Notes: generated by a model not told the origin, from the letters alone. A stretch of DNA of 64,000 bases from Microbacterium sp. LWH3-1.2 (GCF_040675855.1 NZ_JBEGIK010000001.1:3410001-3474000); one strand, 5' to 3'. Shown: positions 34,912 through 43,890, numbered from the stretch's first letter. A program made the numbers and translations.

Positions 34912-35835
34912 GTGGGCGCGTCCCTCCCACATCGCGCACCGGCCCCCGATCGCATGGGCGCGGGGGTCCGTATCGTCGTGGACGGCGCGGGCGGCGATCT
35001 CGGCGACGCGCAGGCGCTCGACCACGCGGTGGCCGACCTCGTGCGCCGTACCCGCTTCCCGGTCGCCTTCGGCGGACTCGCACTCGGCGACGCGATCCAC
35101 GTCACGTCCATCCACGGTGCCCGCACCCGCAATCTCGAGGGTCTCGTCGTGGAGGCCTCTCGCGGCCTCGGCGGGCGCGCGCTCGTCGAGAAGCGCCCGC
35201 GGCTCGCGCTCGACTACGGCTCCTCGCGCAGCATCACGCACGACTACGACCGCGCCGTGCTCGGCGAGGGCATCGCGACCCTCTTCGCCGTCCCCGTGAT
35301 GGTGGGCGGCCGCGCTCGCGGCGTCATCTACTGCGGGTCATGGGCCGAAGCGCCGGTGGGCGACGTCGTCGCCCGCCCCGCCTTCGCCGTCGCGGAGGAG
35401 CTCTCCAGCGAACTGCGCATCCGCGACGAGGTGCAGCGGCGGCTGACCCTCTCCCCCACGCGCAGCGCCCCGGCCGCGATGCCCGCGACCACGCGGGAAG
35501 AGCTGCGCGAGACGTACGCCGAGTTGCGCAGCATCGCGGCGATCATCGACGACCCTGCGCTTCGCGCGCGGCTCGACCGACTCGAGCGACGGCTGGCGGC
35601 GCTCTCCCACGACGCGTCCGAGCCGCCGGTCCAGCTCGACGTGCGGCTGTCCCCCCGCGAGATCGATGTGCTCGCATGCGCGGCGCTGGGTTCGACCAAC
35701 GCCGAGATCGCGGCGTCCCTCGACCTCAAAGAGGGCACGGTCAAGTCGTATCTGCAGGCGGCGATGGCGAAGTTGGACGCCTCGACCCGCCACGCCGCGG
35801 TCGTCACCGCGCGTCGCGCCGGCATCCTCCCCTGA
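34912..35835 (+). CDS. GAF-domain LuxR-type transcriptional regulator
   Basis: The 307-residue protein has an N-terminal GAF-like sensor domain of about 160 residues. It begins near RIVVDGAGGDLGDAQALDHA and includes VVEASRGLGGRALVEKRPRL and LFAVPVMVGGRARGVIYCGS. A helical linker (RSIAAIIDDPALRARLDRLE) follows, then a C-terminal LuxR helix-turn-helix (LSPREIDVLACAALGSTNAE, SLDLKEGTVKSYLQAAMAKL). Such regulators activate catabolic or stress genes on ligand binding. The GTG at 34912 has GGAAGCAGG upstream; an internal ATG is possible about 14 codons later. Regulated genes cannot be named. Confidence 0.8.
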   Translation: MGASLPHRAPAPDRMGAGVRIVVDGAGGDLGDAQALDHAVADLVRRTRFPVAFGGLALGDAIHVTSIHGARTRNLEGLVVEASRGLGGRALVEKRPRLALDYGSSRSITHDYDRAVLGEGIATLFAVPVMVGGRARGVIYCGSWAEAPVGDVVARPAFAVAEELSSELRIRDEVQRRLTLSPTRSAPAAMPATTREELRETYAELRSIAAIIDDPALRARLDRLERRLAALSHDASEPPVQLDVRLSPREIDVLACAALGSTNAEIAASLDLKEGTVKSYLQAAMAKLDASTRHAAVVTARRAGILP

Positions 35836-35989
35836 CCTGCGGCCACGGTCGGCCCGGCCGAACCCGCCTCTTCGCAGGGAAATCCCGACGGTCGCGGCCG
35901 AATTCCCGTACGATGCCCGAATTCGCCGCCGACCCCGCGATCGTCCACGGAAAGGGAATTCATCAATAGGCGGTGGCGACAATTCGGCG

Positions 35990-35995
35990 TATTGT
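35990..35995 (+). promoter_or_regulatory. -10 box of the lsr2 leaderless promoter
   Basis: TATTGT lies six bases before the lsr2 ATG. The 70 bases upstream contain repeated AATTC stretches (CCGAATTCC, CCGAATTCG, GGAATTCATC and CAATTCGG), which could be A+T-rich sites for Lsr2 itself. Confidence 0.55.
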
Positions 35996-36001
35996 TCCCT
36001 C

Positions 36002-36352
36002 ATGGCCCGTAGAATCGTTCACCAGCTCGTCGATGACATCGACGGAACCCTTTTGGAAGCCGGCGACGGCGAGACCGTTCTGTTCTCGCTCGATGGCGTC
36101 GCCTACGAGATCGACCTCACCGACGAGAACGCCGCCGCCCTGCGCGGTGCTCTCGAGCGCTACACCAATGCGGCGCGCACCGTCTCCTCCACCCGGGCGA
36201 CGTCGAACGCCCCGGGCGGGCGCAAGCGTCGCCGCAGCGGACAGCAGGACTACAGCGGCGTCCGCGAATGGGCGAAGCAGAACGGCTATCACGTGTCCGA
36301 ACGGGGCCGGGTTCCGGCATCCGTCCTGGAAGCCTACGAAGCGGCGCACTGA
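36002..36352 (+). CDS. lsr2: Lsr2 nucleoid-associated protein
   Basis: The 116-residue protein is Lsr2, the actinobacterial H-NS-like protein that coats A+T-rich, often acquired, DNA and silences it. The N-terminal dimerisation domain begins MARRIVHQLVDDIDG and continues FSLDGVAYEIDLTDENAAAL. A basic linker (GGRKRRRSGQ) leads to the DNA-binding domain REWAKQNGYHVSERGRVPAS, where Arg-Gly-Arg is the AT-hook-like minor-groove contact. The ATG at 36002 follows TATTGT by six bases. It is relevant to the defence island downstream, since Lsr2 may silence it. Confidence 0.95.
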   Translation: MARRIVHQLVDDIDGTLLEAGDGETVLFSLDGVAYEIDLTDENAAALRGALERYTNAARTVSSTRATSNAPGGRKRRRSGQQDYSGVREWAKQNGYHVSERGRVPASVLEAYEAAH

Positions 36353-36375
36353 CGCGCGCCGCTTCGGCGGCCTTT
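36338..36375. terminator. overlapping hairpins between convergent lsr2 and pntB
   Basis: Two mutually exclusive stems overlap the lsr2 stop. One pairs GAAGCGGCGC (36338-36347) with GCGCCGCTTC (36356-36365). The other pairs GCCGC and GCGGC around a TTCG tetraloop (36358-36371) followed by CTTT. Either could end transcription on both strands. Confidence 0.5.
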
Positions 36376-36398
36376 CACCGACGATTCGTCGAGGGATT

Positions 36399-37817
36399 TC
36401 ACGAGCGTGAGAGCTGGAAGAGAATCTCGTCGACTTTCTCTTTCGCGTCGCCGAAGAGCATCTGCGCGTTGTCGCGATAGAAGAGCGGATTGGGCACGCC
36501 GGCGTATCCGGACGCCATCGAGCGCTTGAAGACGATGACGTTGTCGGCTTCCCAGACGCGCAGGACCGGCATGCCGGCGATCGGGCTTGCGGGGTCCTCG
36601 GCAGCGGCGGGGTTGACGGTGTCGTTCGCTCCGATGACGAGGACGACGTCGACGCCCGAGAGGTCGTCGTTGATCTCGTCCATCTCGAGCACGATGTCGT
36701 ACGGCACCTTCGCCTCGGCGAGGAGCACGTTCATGTGGCCCGGCAGGCGGCCGGCGACGGGATGGATGCCGAACCGCACGTCGACGCCCCGCTCGCGCAG
36801 CTTCTGCACGAGGTCGGCGACGCCGTGCTGGGCCTGGGCGACGGCCATCCCGTAGCCGGGTGTGATGACGACGCTCGATGCGCCGGCGAGCAGATCCGCG
36901 GCGGCCTCGGCGTCGATCTCGCGGTGCTCGCCGTGCTCCTCGTCGCCGTCCTTGCGGGGCGCTTCGATGCCGAAGCCGCCGGCGATCACCGACAGGAACG
37001 ACCGGTTCATCGCCTTGCACATGATGTAGCTGAGGTACGCACCCGACGAGCCGACGAGCGCGCCGGTGACGATGAGCAGGTCGTTGTTCAGCAGGAAGCC
37101 GGCGGCGGCCGCAGCCCACCCGGAGTAACTGTTGAGCATCGAGACGACGACGGGCATGTCGCCGCCGCCGATCGAGGCGACCAGATGCCAGCCGAGCGCG
37201 AGCGCGAGGAGGGTCACCAGTACCAGCAGCCACAGTTCCGGCGTGATGACGTACCAGACCGTGAGAGCGAGGAACGCCACGAGCGCGCCGATGTTGAGGG
37301 CGTTCTTGCCGGGCAGCATGAGCGGCTTGGACGAGATCCGCGCCGACAGTTTGAGGAAGGCGACGATCGACCCGGTGAACGTCACGCCGCCGATGAAGAC
37401 GCCGATGAAGACCTCGGCGTGGTGGATGTCGGCGAGCGCTCCGCTCAGCCCGGTGTCGTAGAGGGCGCCGTTCCAGCCGACGAGCACAGCGGCGAGGCCG
37501 ACGAAGGAGTGCAGCAGCGCGATGAGCTCGGGCATCCCGGTCATCTGGACGATCCGCGCGCGCCACAGCCCGATCGCGGCGCCGATGAGCACGGCGACGA
37601 CGAGCAGCGTCAGCCCGAGCACACCCGACGGCTGATCCCACGCGCCGGCGGCGACCAGCACGACCGTCGCGATCAGCGCGATCGTCATCCCGACGATGCC
37701 GAACACCACCCCGCGGCGGGAAGTCTCGTGTTTGCTCAGCCCGGCGAGGCTGAGGATGAACAGGAGCGCCGCGACGATGTAGGCGGCGCCCGCGACCTGA
37801 CCGGCGACCGCGATCAT
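36399..37817 (-). CDS. pntB: NAD(P) transhydrogenase subunit beta
   Basis: The 472-residue membrane protein forms the proton channel and NADP(H)-binding part of the energy-linked transhydrogenase, which makes NADPH from NADH using the proton gradient. About nine hydrophobic segments fill residues 1-270, including [20 protein letters not shown] and [16 protein letters not shown]. The C-terminal NADP domain has [40 protein letters not shown] and [10 protein letters not shown]. It follows pntA with a four-base ATGA overlap, so the two subunits are translated together. Confidence 0.95.
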   Translation of the reverse strand: MIAVAGQVAGAAYIVAALLFILSLAGLSKHETSRRGVVFGIVGMTIALIATVVLVAAGAWDQPSGVLGLTLLVVAVLIGAAIGLWRARIVQMTGMPELIALLHSFVGLAAVLVGWNGALYDTGLSGALADIHHAEVFIGVFIGGVTFTGSIVAFLKLSARISSKPLMLPGKNALNIGALVAFLALTVWYVITPELWLLVLVTLLALALGWHLVASIGGGDMPVVVSMLNSYSGWAAAAAGFLLNNDLLIVTGALVGSSGAYLSYIMCKAMNRSFLSVIAGGFGIEAPRKDGDEEHGEHREIDAEAAADLLAGASSVVITPGYGMAVAQAQHGVADLVQKLRERGVDVRFGIHPVAGRLPGHMNVLLAEAKVPYDIVLEMDEINDDLSGVDVVLVIGANDTVNPAAAEDPASPIAGMPVLRVWEADNVIVFKRSMASGYAGVPNPLFYRDNAQMLFGDAKEKVDEILFQLSRS

Positions 37818-39364
37818 CGCGTCTCACCCTTCTGGAACATCGCGAGCATGCGCCGCGTGACGGCGAAACCGCCGAAGATGTTGATGGACGCGAGCAGCAC
37901 CGCGACGGCGGCCAGGATCTGCACGGTGAGGTCGGGGACCGTGATCTGCACCATCGCGCCGACCACGATGATGCCCGAGATCGCGTTGGTCACGCTCATC
38001 AGCGGCGTGTGCAGCGCGTGCGCCACGTGGCCGATGACGTAGAACCCGACGACGATCGCGAGGGTCAGCACCAGGAAGTGCTGCGGCAGCGGCGGCGGCG
38101 CGAACGCGCAGATGGCGAAGAGTGCTGCGATGCCGGCGACGATGAGGCCGGTCCGGGCTGCGGTCGACATCGGCTTCTTCGGGGGCATCGGGGGCGCAGC
38201 ATCCGTCGTCTTCGTCGCCGGAGGTGCCGCGGAGACCTGCACGGGCGGCGGGGGCCAGGTGACCGCGCCGTTCTGCACGATCGTGACCGTGCGCTGCACG
38301 ACGTCGTCGAAGTCGAGCGTGAGCTCGCCGTCCTTGCCGGGCGTGAGCAGTTTCAGGAGGTTGACGAGATTGGTCGCGAACAGCTGCGACGCCTGCTGAG
38401 GAAGCCGGCCGGGAAGATCCGTGTACCCCAGGATCACCACGCCGTTGTCGGTGACGACCTTCTCTCCCGCGACCGAGCCCTCGACGTTGCCGCCCTGCCC
38501 CGCGGCCATGTCGACGATGACGCTGCCCGGGCGCATCGAGGCCACGTCTGCCGCCGTGATCAGGCGCGGCGCCGCACGCCCCGGGATGAGCGCGGTCGTG
38601 ATGATGATGTCGACATCGGCCGCCTGCTCCGAGTAGATCTCGGCCGCACGCCTGTCGTACGCCTCGCTCGTCGCCTTGGCGTACCCGTCCGACGAGACCT
38701 GCTTCGCCTCCTCGGGCACGACGACCTCGAGGTATTCGCCGCCGATCGACGCGACCTGGTCGGCGACCTCGGACCGCGGGTCGGTCGCCCGCACGATCGC
38801 GCCGAGGCTCGATGCGGCGCCGATCGCTGCCAGGCCGGCGACACCCGCGCCCGCGACCAGGACCTTGGCCGGCGGCACCTTCCCGGCCGCCGTGACCTGG
38901 CCGGTGAAGAAGCGCCCGAACTCGTGCGCCGCCTCGACCACTGCACGATAGCCGGCGATGTTGGCCATCGAGCTCAGCACGTCCATCGACTGCGCGCGCG
39001 AGATGCGCGGCACCGCGTCCAGCGCGAGCGCGGTGATCCCCCGTGTCGCGAGCGACTCGACCAGCTCCGGGCGCAGCGCCGGGCTGAGCGTCGCGATGAT
39101 CGTCGCACCGTCGGCGAGCCGGTCGATCTCGGCCGGCGTCGGCGCGTCGACCTTGAGCACGACGGGCGCCGCCCACGCCGTCGCACCGTCGACGAGGGTC
39201 GCGCCGGCCTTCGCGAAGGCGGCATCCGGGAACGACGAGCCGGCACCTGCGCCGGCTTCGACGACGACGTCGTAGCCGAGGGCGATGAGTTTCGGGACGG
39301 TGGTCGGGGTCGCGGCCACCCGGGTCTCTCCGGGCGCTTCGGCGACGATGCCAATGCGGGTCAT
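37814..39364 (-). CDS. pntA: NAD(P) transhydrogenase subunit alpha (fused form)
   Basis: The 516-residue protein contains the NAD(H)-binding domain (residues about 1-370: [55 protein letters not shown]) joined by a proline/alanine-rich linker to a C-terminal part with four membrane segments (about 410-500). Some bacteria split this subunit into two proteins; here it is a single chain, as in Escherichia coli. AGAGGAAC precedes the ATG at 39364. Confidence 0.95.
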   Translation of the reverse strand: MTRIGIVAEAPGETRVAATPTTVPKLIALGYDVVVEAGAGAGSSFPDAAFAKAGATLVDGATAWAAPVVLKVDAPTPAEIDRLADGATIIATLSPALRPELVESLATRGITALALDAVPRISRAQSMDVLSSMANIAGYRAVVEAAHEFGRFFTGQVTAAGKVPPAKVLVAGAGVAGLAAIGAASSLGAIVRATDPRSEVADQVASIGGEYLEVVVPEEAKQVSSDGYAKATSEAYDRRAAEIYSEQAADVDIIITTALIPGRAAPRLITAADVASMRPGSVIVDMAAGQGGNVEGSVAGEKVVTDNGVVILGYTDLPGRLPQQASQLFATNLVNLLKLLTPGKDGELTLDFDDVVQRTVTIVQNGAVTWPPPPVQVSAAPPATKTTDAAPPMPPKKPMSTAARTGLIVAGIAALFAICAFAPPPLPQHFLVLTLAIVVGFYVIGHVAHALHTPLMSVTNAISGIIVVGAMVQITVPDLTVQILAAVAVLLASINIFGGFAVTRRMLAMFQKGETR

Positions 39365-39706
39365 GCGTTCCTCTGGGTCGGGTGTCGCAGCGTGGCGCTG
39401 CGGCGCTTCCGCGAGACCTGGTCGGTGCTCGCGACGACGCCTCCAACCATGTCAGACCACCACGCAGATATACCGCGCATTGCGCCCCGACACGATGTCA
39501 AGAATCACAGAATTTGCCCCCAGCACACCACAACCCGGGTTCCTCGGAGCAGGCTCCCTTCTCGGTCGCCACCCGAGCGTCGTCTCGAGTGGCGACCGAA
39601 CGTGGGAACTCCCTCCGAATGCGTGCTGTGCGGCGCGCAGGGGTTGCATCTGCCGGTCGATCTCGGAATCGTGGCCGGTCCGGAACCGCAAACGGAAAGG
39701 AAAAGC
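39365..39706. other. intergenic region with a nested inverted repeat
   Basis: This 342-base gap between divergent pntA and the HesB-like gene contains no convincing gene. It is richer in A+T from 39450 to 39540. The main structure is the 11-base inverted repeat TCGGTCGCCAC (39562-39572) and GTGGCGACCGA (39589-39599), with a smaller CGAG/CTCG stem in its loop. A short leader for the HesB-like gene must start downstream of it. Confidence 0.5.
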
Positions 39707-39988
39707 ATGCTCACGCTGACCCAGACCGCCGCCGAGGCCGTCAAAGAGATCGTCGCTCGAGTGCCGCTCGCCGAAGACGGAGGTGTGCGCATCCGAGACA
39801 CGGGTGGCTCGTCCGGATTCGAGTTGAGCGTCGCGCCCGATCCCGGGCCGCACGACACCGTCGTGATCGAAAGCGGCGCCCGCGTCTTCCTCGACGAGAC
39901 CGCTGCGATCGCGCTCGAGGACCGCGTCCTGGATGCCGAGCTCGAGAGCGACGGCTCCGTCCGCTTCGCTCTCGGAACCCAGGGCTGA
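39707..39988 (+). CDS. HesB-like small protein without cluster cysteines
   Basis: The 93-residue protein has a HesB/IscA-like pattern: LTLTQTAAEAVKEIVARV, GVRIRDTGGSSGFELSVAPD and VFLDETAAIALEDRVLDAEL. The cysteines that bind iron-sulfur clusters in IscA are absent, so it is a relative that probably has another role. The ATG follows GGAAAGGAAAAGC, a strong ribosome site. The gene stands alone and ends in a perfect hairpin terminator. Confidence 0.75.
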   Translation: MLTLTQTAAEAVKEIVARVPLAEDGGVRIRDTGGSSGFELSVAPDPGPHDTVVIESGARVFLDETAAIALEDRVLDAELESDGSVRFALGTQG

Positions 39989-40001
39989 CAGCAGCACTTC
40001 A

Positions 40002-40033
40002 GGCCCCGGCATCCGTTATCGGATGCCGGGGCC
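40002..40033. terminator. bidirectional hairpin terminator
   Basis: A perfect 14-base stem GGCCCCGGCATCCG (40002-40015) and CGGATGCCGGGGCC (40020-40033) closes a TTAT loop and is followed by TTCG. It lies between the convergent HesB-like gene and the ATP-grasp gene, so it can end both messages. Confidence 0.85.
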
Positions 40034-40056
40034 TTCGCCTGGCGCCTTCCTCACCG

Positions 40057-41100
40057 TCATGCGGTCGCGAGCTGGACGTTCGAGAACTCGCTGCCGTAGT
40101 GCTCGCGCATCGCCGTCTTGCGCTCGAGGTCGTCGATGACGGCCGAGGCGAAGTCCACGTCGTACAGCGCAGCGCAGGAGCCGAGGCCACCCGGCGAGAA
40201 CACGTTGACCTCCATCAGCTTGTCGCCGGCGATGTCCAGACCGACGAGGAACATGCCGTCGGACAGGAGCTTGGGCCGCACGGCGTCCACGAGGTGCAGC
40301 ATCTCATCGGTGACCTTCACCGCCTCGGCCTTCCCGCCTGCGGACATGTTGGACCGCACTTCCGCTGGGTCCGGGCGCCGGCGGAACGCGGCGTAGGCCC
40401 CCTCGACCTCCAATGGGCGGCCGTTCATGACGAACATCCGCACGTCGCCGTCTTTGGCGGCGGGAAGGTACTCCTGAGCCACCACGTATCCGTCGCGGGC
40501 GATCGCCTCGACGATCTGGGCGATGTTCCGCTCGCGCTTCACGTCGACGAGGAAGACGCCCGAACCGCCCGAGCCCTGCAGGGGCTTGAGCACGGCACGC
40601 CCCCCGAGCCCGTCGATGAACTCGCGGACCCGGTCCTCGTCGCGCGTGATCAGCGTGCGCGGGCGCACCACCTCGGGGAAGGCCTGGAAGTACGCCTTCG
40701 ACATCGCGTCCGCCAGTGAGCGGGGATCGTTGACGACGAGGACCCCGGTCTCGGCCACCATCCGGCCGAATGCCAGCCCGGCCGTGCTCGCCCATGCACT
40801 CTCGGGGGCCTCGGCCGCGGGGTCGGCGCGGAGCATGAGCACGTCGAACTCGCCGAGCCCCGTGCGCTGGCGCGTCGCGGACTGCACGTCTTCGAGGAAG
40901 CGGTCGAGCGACCGGTAGCGCTTGCCAGGGGTCGGGGTCGCCGCGATTGCCGAGAGCGATCCGTCGGGTTCGTAGCCGAAATCCCGAAGGCCCATGACGC
41001 ACACGTCGTGCCCGTGAGCGGCCGCGCTCATCGCGAGGCGCGTCGTCGAGTAGATGGGCTGCTCCGTGGCGATGTCGTTGACGACGAAACCGATTCTCAT
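40057..41100 (-). CDS. ATP-grasp ligase, glutathione-synthetase-like
   Basis: The 347-residue protein resembles GshB glutathione synthetase: an N-terminal MRIGFVVNDIATEQPIYSTT, an ATP-grasp core with VLKPLQGSGGSGVFLVDVKR (the glycine-rich lid) and QEYLPAAKDGDVRMFVMNG, and a metal-binding end VGLDIAGDKLMEVNVFSPGG. No gshA is present nearby. With a QEGLA-motif peptidase and an N-formylglutamate amidohydrolase-like protein directly upstream in the same unit, it more likely joins an amino acid to a substrate of an undescribed pathway than makes glutathione. The ATG follows CGAGGAGC. Confidence 0.85.
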   Translation of the reverse strand: MRIGFVVNDIATEQPIYSTTRLAMSAAAHGHDVCVMGLRDFGYEPDGSLSAIAATPTPGKRYRSLDRFLEDVQSATRQRTGLGEFDVLMLRADPAAEAPESAWASTAGLAFGRMVAETGVLVVNDPRSLADAMSKAYFQAFPEVVRPRTLITRDEDRVREFIDGLGGRAVLKPLQGSGGSGVFLVDVKRERNIAQIVEAIARDGYVVAQEYLPAAKDGDVRMFVMNGRPLEVEGAYAAFRRRPDPAEVRSNMSAGGKAEAVKVTDEMLHLVDAVRPKLLSDGMFLVGLDIAGDKLMEVNVFSPGGLGSCAALYDVDFASAVIDDLERKTAMREHYGSEFSNVQLATA

Positions 41101-41184
41101 CTGGGCTCCTCGAGGGTGTGCGGGGCCTGGGCCGGTGCTGTCTGTGCGTGATTCGCGGGCTGGGGCCGGATCGTCGAGCTGAGC

Positions 41185-42399
41185 CTACGCATTGACCAGC
41201 GAGACCAGGTCGTCGGCGCGGGCGGCATCGTGGATCCGTTCGGCGGATTCTGCCTCCGACAGGTAGCGCGGGGTGAGGCGAGCCGGTGCGAGGAGTCCCC
41301 GCTTTGCGAGGTCCTGGACCAGCGGCAGGTCCTCGAGGGAGAACTTCCCGAGGAACAGGAGGTCGAGCGCGCCACCGCGCGCCACGTGATCCAGGAGTGC
41401 GAGCAGGCCGCGGAGGTAGATGGCGTCCTTGGTGAAGCCGCCGGCGCGGTACACCCGCATGGCGACGCTGTAGGCGCTTCCCGCAGGCAGGCCGTGACCG
41501 GTGAGCAGACGGTGGGTCTCGACGAAGCTCGCGCCGCCCACGAGCGCGTGCACGGCCACCACCCGCGCCGCGAGCTGCCGCAGCCGGGAGGCGGTCAACC
41601 CGCCGCACGCGATCTCCGCGAGCACGGCGAGTCCCTCCTGCGTCTCGTCGTAATGAGCGAGCCCGGCACCGAGCATGCGGATCGGCTGCGCCAGTCCGTT
41701 CACCTGCGTCACCAGATGCGTACCCACCTCATGTTGCAGGAGGGCGTTCACTCGGGGGCCGGCGACGGCCGCGTTCTGCGAGATCAGGAGCGTGTTGCCC
41801 TCGACCAGCACGCCCGAGACGTCGTCGCGGATCTCGGCGTGAAGCTCGGCATCCGGATCGATCGAGCGGTAGTGGGCGATCTCGGCCTTGGCCGCCGCGA
41901 GGAACGACTCCGCGCCCACGGAGTCCCGCTCCAGCCTCCCGTGCGGGAGTCGGGTGAGCAGATCGTCGGCGGTGTCTACAAGCGCCGGCAGCACCGGTCC
42001 GTACTGCGCGATCGACAACTGCAGGAACTCAGGGGTGTTCCGGGCACGCAGCATCTCCACCCGCAGCGTCATCTCACGCTGCCGGTTGCGCAGCAGCGCC
42101 GCGAGGGTTGCGTCGGCGACCGCGTCGAGTGGCAGAGCGGCCACCTCAGCGTCGAGCACATCGGGGTCGACATCCAGGGGCCGGTATTCGAACACCGGGT
42201 CGTTCTCGGGGTCGGCGAGGAACTGCGCGCGGATGTCGTCGGCATTCACCGGTGTCATCTCGAGGAGGAATCGCACCGTGCCCGCCAGCGATGCCATCGC
42301 GTGGTCGGCCGCCAGGTCGGTGGCGGAGAACGCGCCCTTCTCGATGAGGTCGGTCTCCGGTCCCCCAGAGCCGCGGGCGTGTGCCGGGTGGGTGGTCAC
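41185..42399 (-). CDS. QEGLA-motif (DUF1704) metallopeptidase-like protein
   Basis: The 404-residue protein belongs to the family annotated as flavohemoglobin expression-modulating QEGLA motif protein (DUF1704). It has a metal-binding HEVGTH at residues 223-228 (an HExxxH form) and the conserved QEGLA at 254-258, whose glutamate probably completes the metal site. To my knowledge the same domain forms the MATCAP tyrosine carboxypeptidases of animals. This makes a C-terminal amino-acid-removing role reasonable here; that is inference. The GTG start overlaps the stop of the upstream amidohydrolase gene in GTGA. Confidence 0.8.
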   Translation of the reverse strand: MTTHPAHARGSGGPETDLIEKGAFSATDLAADHAMASLAGTVRFLLEMTPVNADDIRAQFLADPENDPVFEYRPLDVDPDVLDAEVAALPLDAVADATLAALLRNRQREMTLRVEMLRARNTPEFLQLSIAQYGPVLPALVDTADDLLTRLPHGRLERDSVGAESFLAAAKAEIAHYRSIDPDAELHAEIRDDVSGVLVEGNTLLISQNAAVAGPRVNALLQHEVGTHLVTQVNGLAQPIRMLGAGLAHYDETQEGLAVLAEIACGGLTASRLRQLAARVVAVHALVGGASFVETHRLLTGHGLPAGSAYSVAMRVYRAGGFTKDAIYLRGLLALLDHVARGGALDLLFLGKFSLEDLPLVQDLAKRGLLAPARLTPRYLSEAESAERIHDAARADDLVSLVNA

Positions 42400-43199
42400 G
42401 GTGTCGCCACCTCGATGAGCGCCTCCTGGAGCACGGGAATCGTCGACGCCACGGCGCGTGCGAGCTCGTCGATGCGAGCCTGATCCGCCTCACCTGTCCA
42501 CTCGTCCATGAAGGTCTTCTTGAACTCCAGCGCGAGCACGATGCCCCGGTCGGGATAGCGGGCATGAGTCCACGCCGCGAGCTGCTGCCCACGGAAGCGG
42601 ACGTTCTCACGCACATCGAGAGGACCCGCTGACGTCCCGGCCCGCGCGAGCGACTCGATGAAGGCGTCCACGACCGAACCGAATCGGTCCCGATCGAGCG
42701 ACCCCGTGCCGACGTTCACTTCGGGATTCTCCGCCCACGGGGCCTCGACGGCGTCCGCGCCGCCGCGGCGGTGGTTGTAGGAGTGGATGTCGAACACCAC
42801 GAACGGCCCGCGCTCGGCGACCCCGTCGAGCCGCCGGCCGAGCTCGGCATAGAACGTGTCGTACACCTCGAGTGAGCTCGCGACGACGGCCGGATCGAGG
42901 GGTGGGTCACGGACCACCTCCAGCCCCCACGCCTCCTCCGCGGAACGGTAGACGGCCTTCTCGCGTGCGCGGTTCATATCGACCTCGAAGCGCGACCGGT
43001 GCACCACGACGCGGGCCGGGACGAGTGCGCCGATCTCGTCGGTGTGCGGGTCCTCCTCGCGGAGCCGATCGTGGTCGGGCAGGATCAGCTCGGCCGCGAG
43101 CTCCGCGCGGATGTCGTGGCCGTTGTGGATGGCCGTAGCGACGAACTGTCCGCTCCAGTCGCCGAGGAATTCGAACGGGGGGTGCTCCGTCGTGAACAT
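42396..43199 (-). CDS. N-formylglutamate amidohydrolase-like protein
   Basis: The 267-residue protein resembles N-formylglutamate amidohydrolase and related peptide deformylase-like hydrolases. Recognisable stretches are ATAIHNGHDIRAELAAELI, HTDEIGALVPARVVVHRSRF, VDMNRAREKAVY and VVFDIHSYNHRRGGADA. The histidine and aspartate residues in these stretches probably form a metal site. Because hutG supplies the normal histidine route, this gene probably serves the local trio rather than histidine use. The ATG at 43199 lies six bases after AACAAT, so the message may be leaderless. It is the first gene of the three-gene unit. Confidence 0.82.
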   Translation of the reverse strand: MFTTEHPPFEFLGDWSGQFVATAIHNGHDIRAELAAELILPDHDRLREEDPHTDEIGALVPARVVVHRSRFEVDMNRAREKAVYRSAEEAWGLEVVRDPPLDPAVVASSLEVYDTFYAELGRRLDGVAERGPFVVFDIHSYNHRRGGADAVEAPWAENPEVNVGTGSLDRDRFGSVVDAFIESLARAGTSAGPLDVRENVRFRGQQLAAWTHARYPDRGIVLALEFKKTFMDEWTGEADQARIDELARAVASTIPVLQEALIEVATP

Positions 43200-43344
43200 C
43201 GGCCCATTGTTGTCGGGTGCGGGGTGGACGCTCAAGGGGGTTGCATCACTGCTGCTCGGGTGCTGGACTGCGGACGCGCGGGCGTTCCTCGCCGATGGCC
43301 CCGCGGAGCTCGCGTCCGTGCCGCGGCCCCGCACGCTCACCGCA

Positions 43345-43350
43345 TAGACT
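43345..43350 (+). promoter_or_regulatory. -10 box of the tRNA-Arg promoter
   Basis: TAGACT lies 11 bases before the first base of the tRNA, which suits a start a few bases upstream of the mature 5' end. Confidence 0.5.
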
Positions 43351-43361
43351 GGACGACGCCA

Positions 43362-43433
43362 GCCTCTGTAGCTCAATGGAAGAGCAGTTCCGTCCTAAGG
43401 AAACGGTTGGGGGTTCGAGTCCCTCCAGGGGCA
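43362..43433 (+). tRNA. tRNA-Arg (anticodon CCU), island attachment site
   Basis: The sequence forms a cloverleaf of 72 bases. The acceptor stem GCCTCTG pairs with CAGGGGC, the D arm is GCTC/GAGC, the anticodon loop GTCCTAA gives anticodon CCT, and the T arm is GGGGG/CCCTC around TTCGAGT. CCA is not encoded. The top pair of the anticodon stem (G27-A43) is mismatched. The 3' end probably contains the attachment site for integration, since foreign genes begin immediately after and an integrase relic lies within 300 bases. Confidence 0.9.
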
Positions 43434-43639
43434 CAGTCTCTTTTTGCCTCTGACCAGGTATTTCTTCTGTGGTCAGACCACACAAATGGCGTTTTTGCCC
43501 GCTTTTTGCCCGCATTCTGAAAATTTCGGCAGGCCGAAAACAGCGTCTGCAACGGCCTGCGCGCGACGTCTGAGAGCGCCAAAATCGAACGTTTCGGGCG
43601 AAATCTGCCTCGTCGAAAAACTGAGCAATCTGCTCTCTG

Positions 43640-43765
43640 GCGTCAAGACGGTCGGGCGTAGCGGGTCTGCGGTCCTTGCGGCAGAGCGACGAGCGGCATC
43701 GCGTCGTTCAGTCGCGTCCAGACGGCATCCAGATCATCGTCGAAGAGATCAGCGCAGGTGTCCCT
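43640..43765 (-). pseudogene. relic of the C-terminal end of a tyrosine integrase
   Basis: Read on the minus strand, this segment encodes DLFDDDLDAVWTRLNDAMPL and then VALPQGPQTRYARPS followed by a stop. It is almost the same as the C-terminal end of the intact integrase (DLFDDDLDAVATRLNDAMPL). Alignment extends a little past the stop, to about 43619. The rest of the gene is gone. It shows that a related element once sat against this tRNA, in the same orientation as the intact integrase. Confidence 0.85.
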
Positions 43766-43856
43766 ACGCTCCGACTAGAGATGCTCGTCGAAACCCTCCT
43801 CCGAGCTATGCACTCGCCGGCATGAGAGGCGGTCGTGTGAGTGACGGCCCCCTTCG

Positions 43857-43862
43857 TAGACT
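43857..43862 (+). promoter_or_regulatory. -10 box of the mcrBC promoter
   Basis: TAGACT lies 28 bases before the GTG at 43891, which has AGGAGG four bases upstream. Because the box lies after the earlier in-frame ATG (43822) and GTG (43837), it supports 43891 as the start. Confidence 0.5.
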
Positions 43863-43890
43863 CGGAGCCAGTAGAGCTTCAGGAGGGCAC

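Larger units (their letters stand above)
43434..43890. other. island left border: short repeats and empty DNA before mcrB
   Basis: This stretch starts right after the tRNA. It holds three copies of TTTTTGCC (43441, 43492 and 43503), an inverted repeat CTGACCA/TGGTCAG (43450-43456 and 43470-43476), and the integrase relic annotated separately. The TTTTTGCC copies could be integrase arm-binding sites or the tRNA terminator. The -10 box of mcrB is at 43857. I see no intact gene in it. Confidence 0.6.

Noticed and set aside
36735..38042. Open frame (435 codons) opposite pntB and pntA
   Set aside because: Both transhydrogenase genes cover it fully, and the composition is that of an antisense frame.
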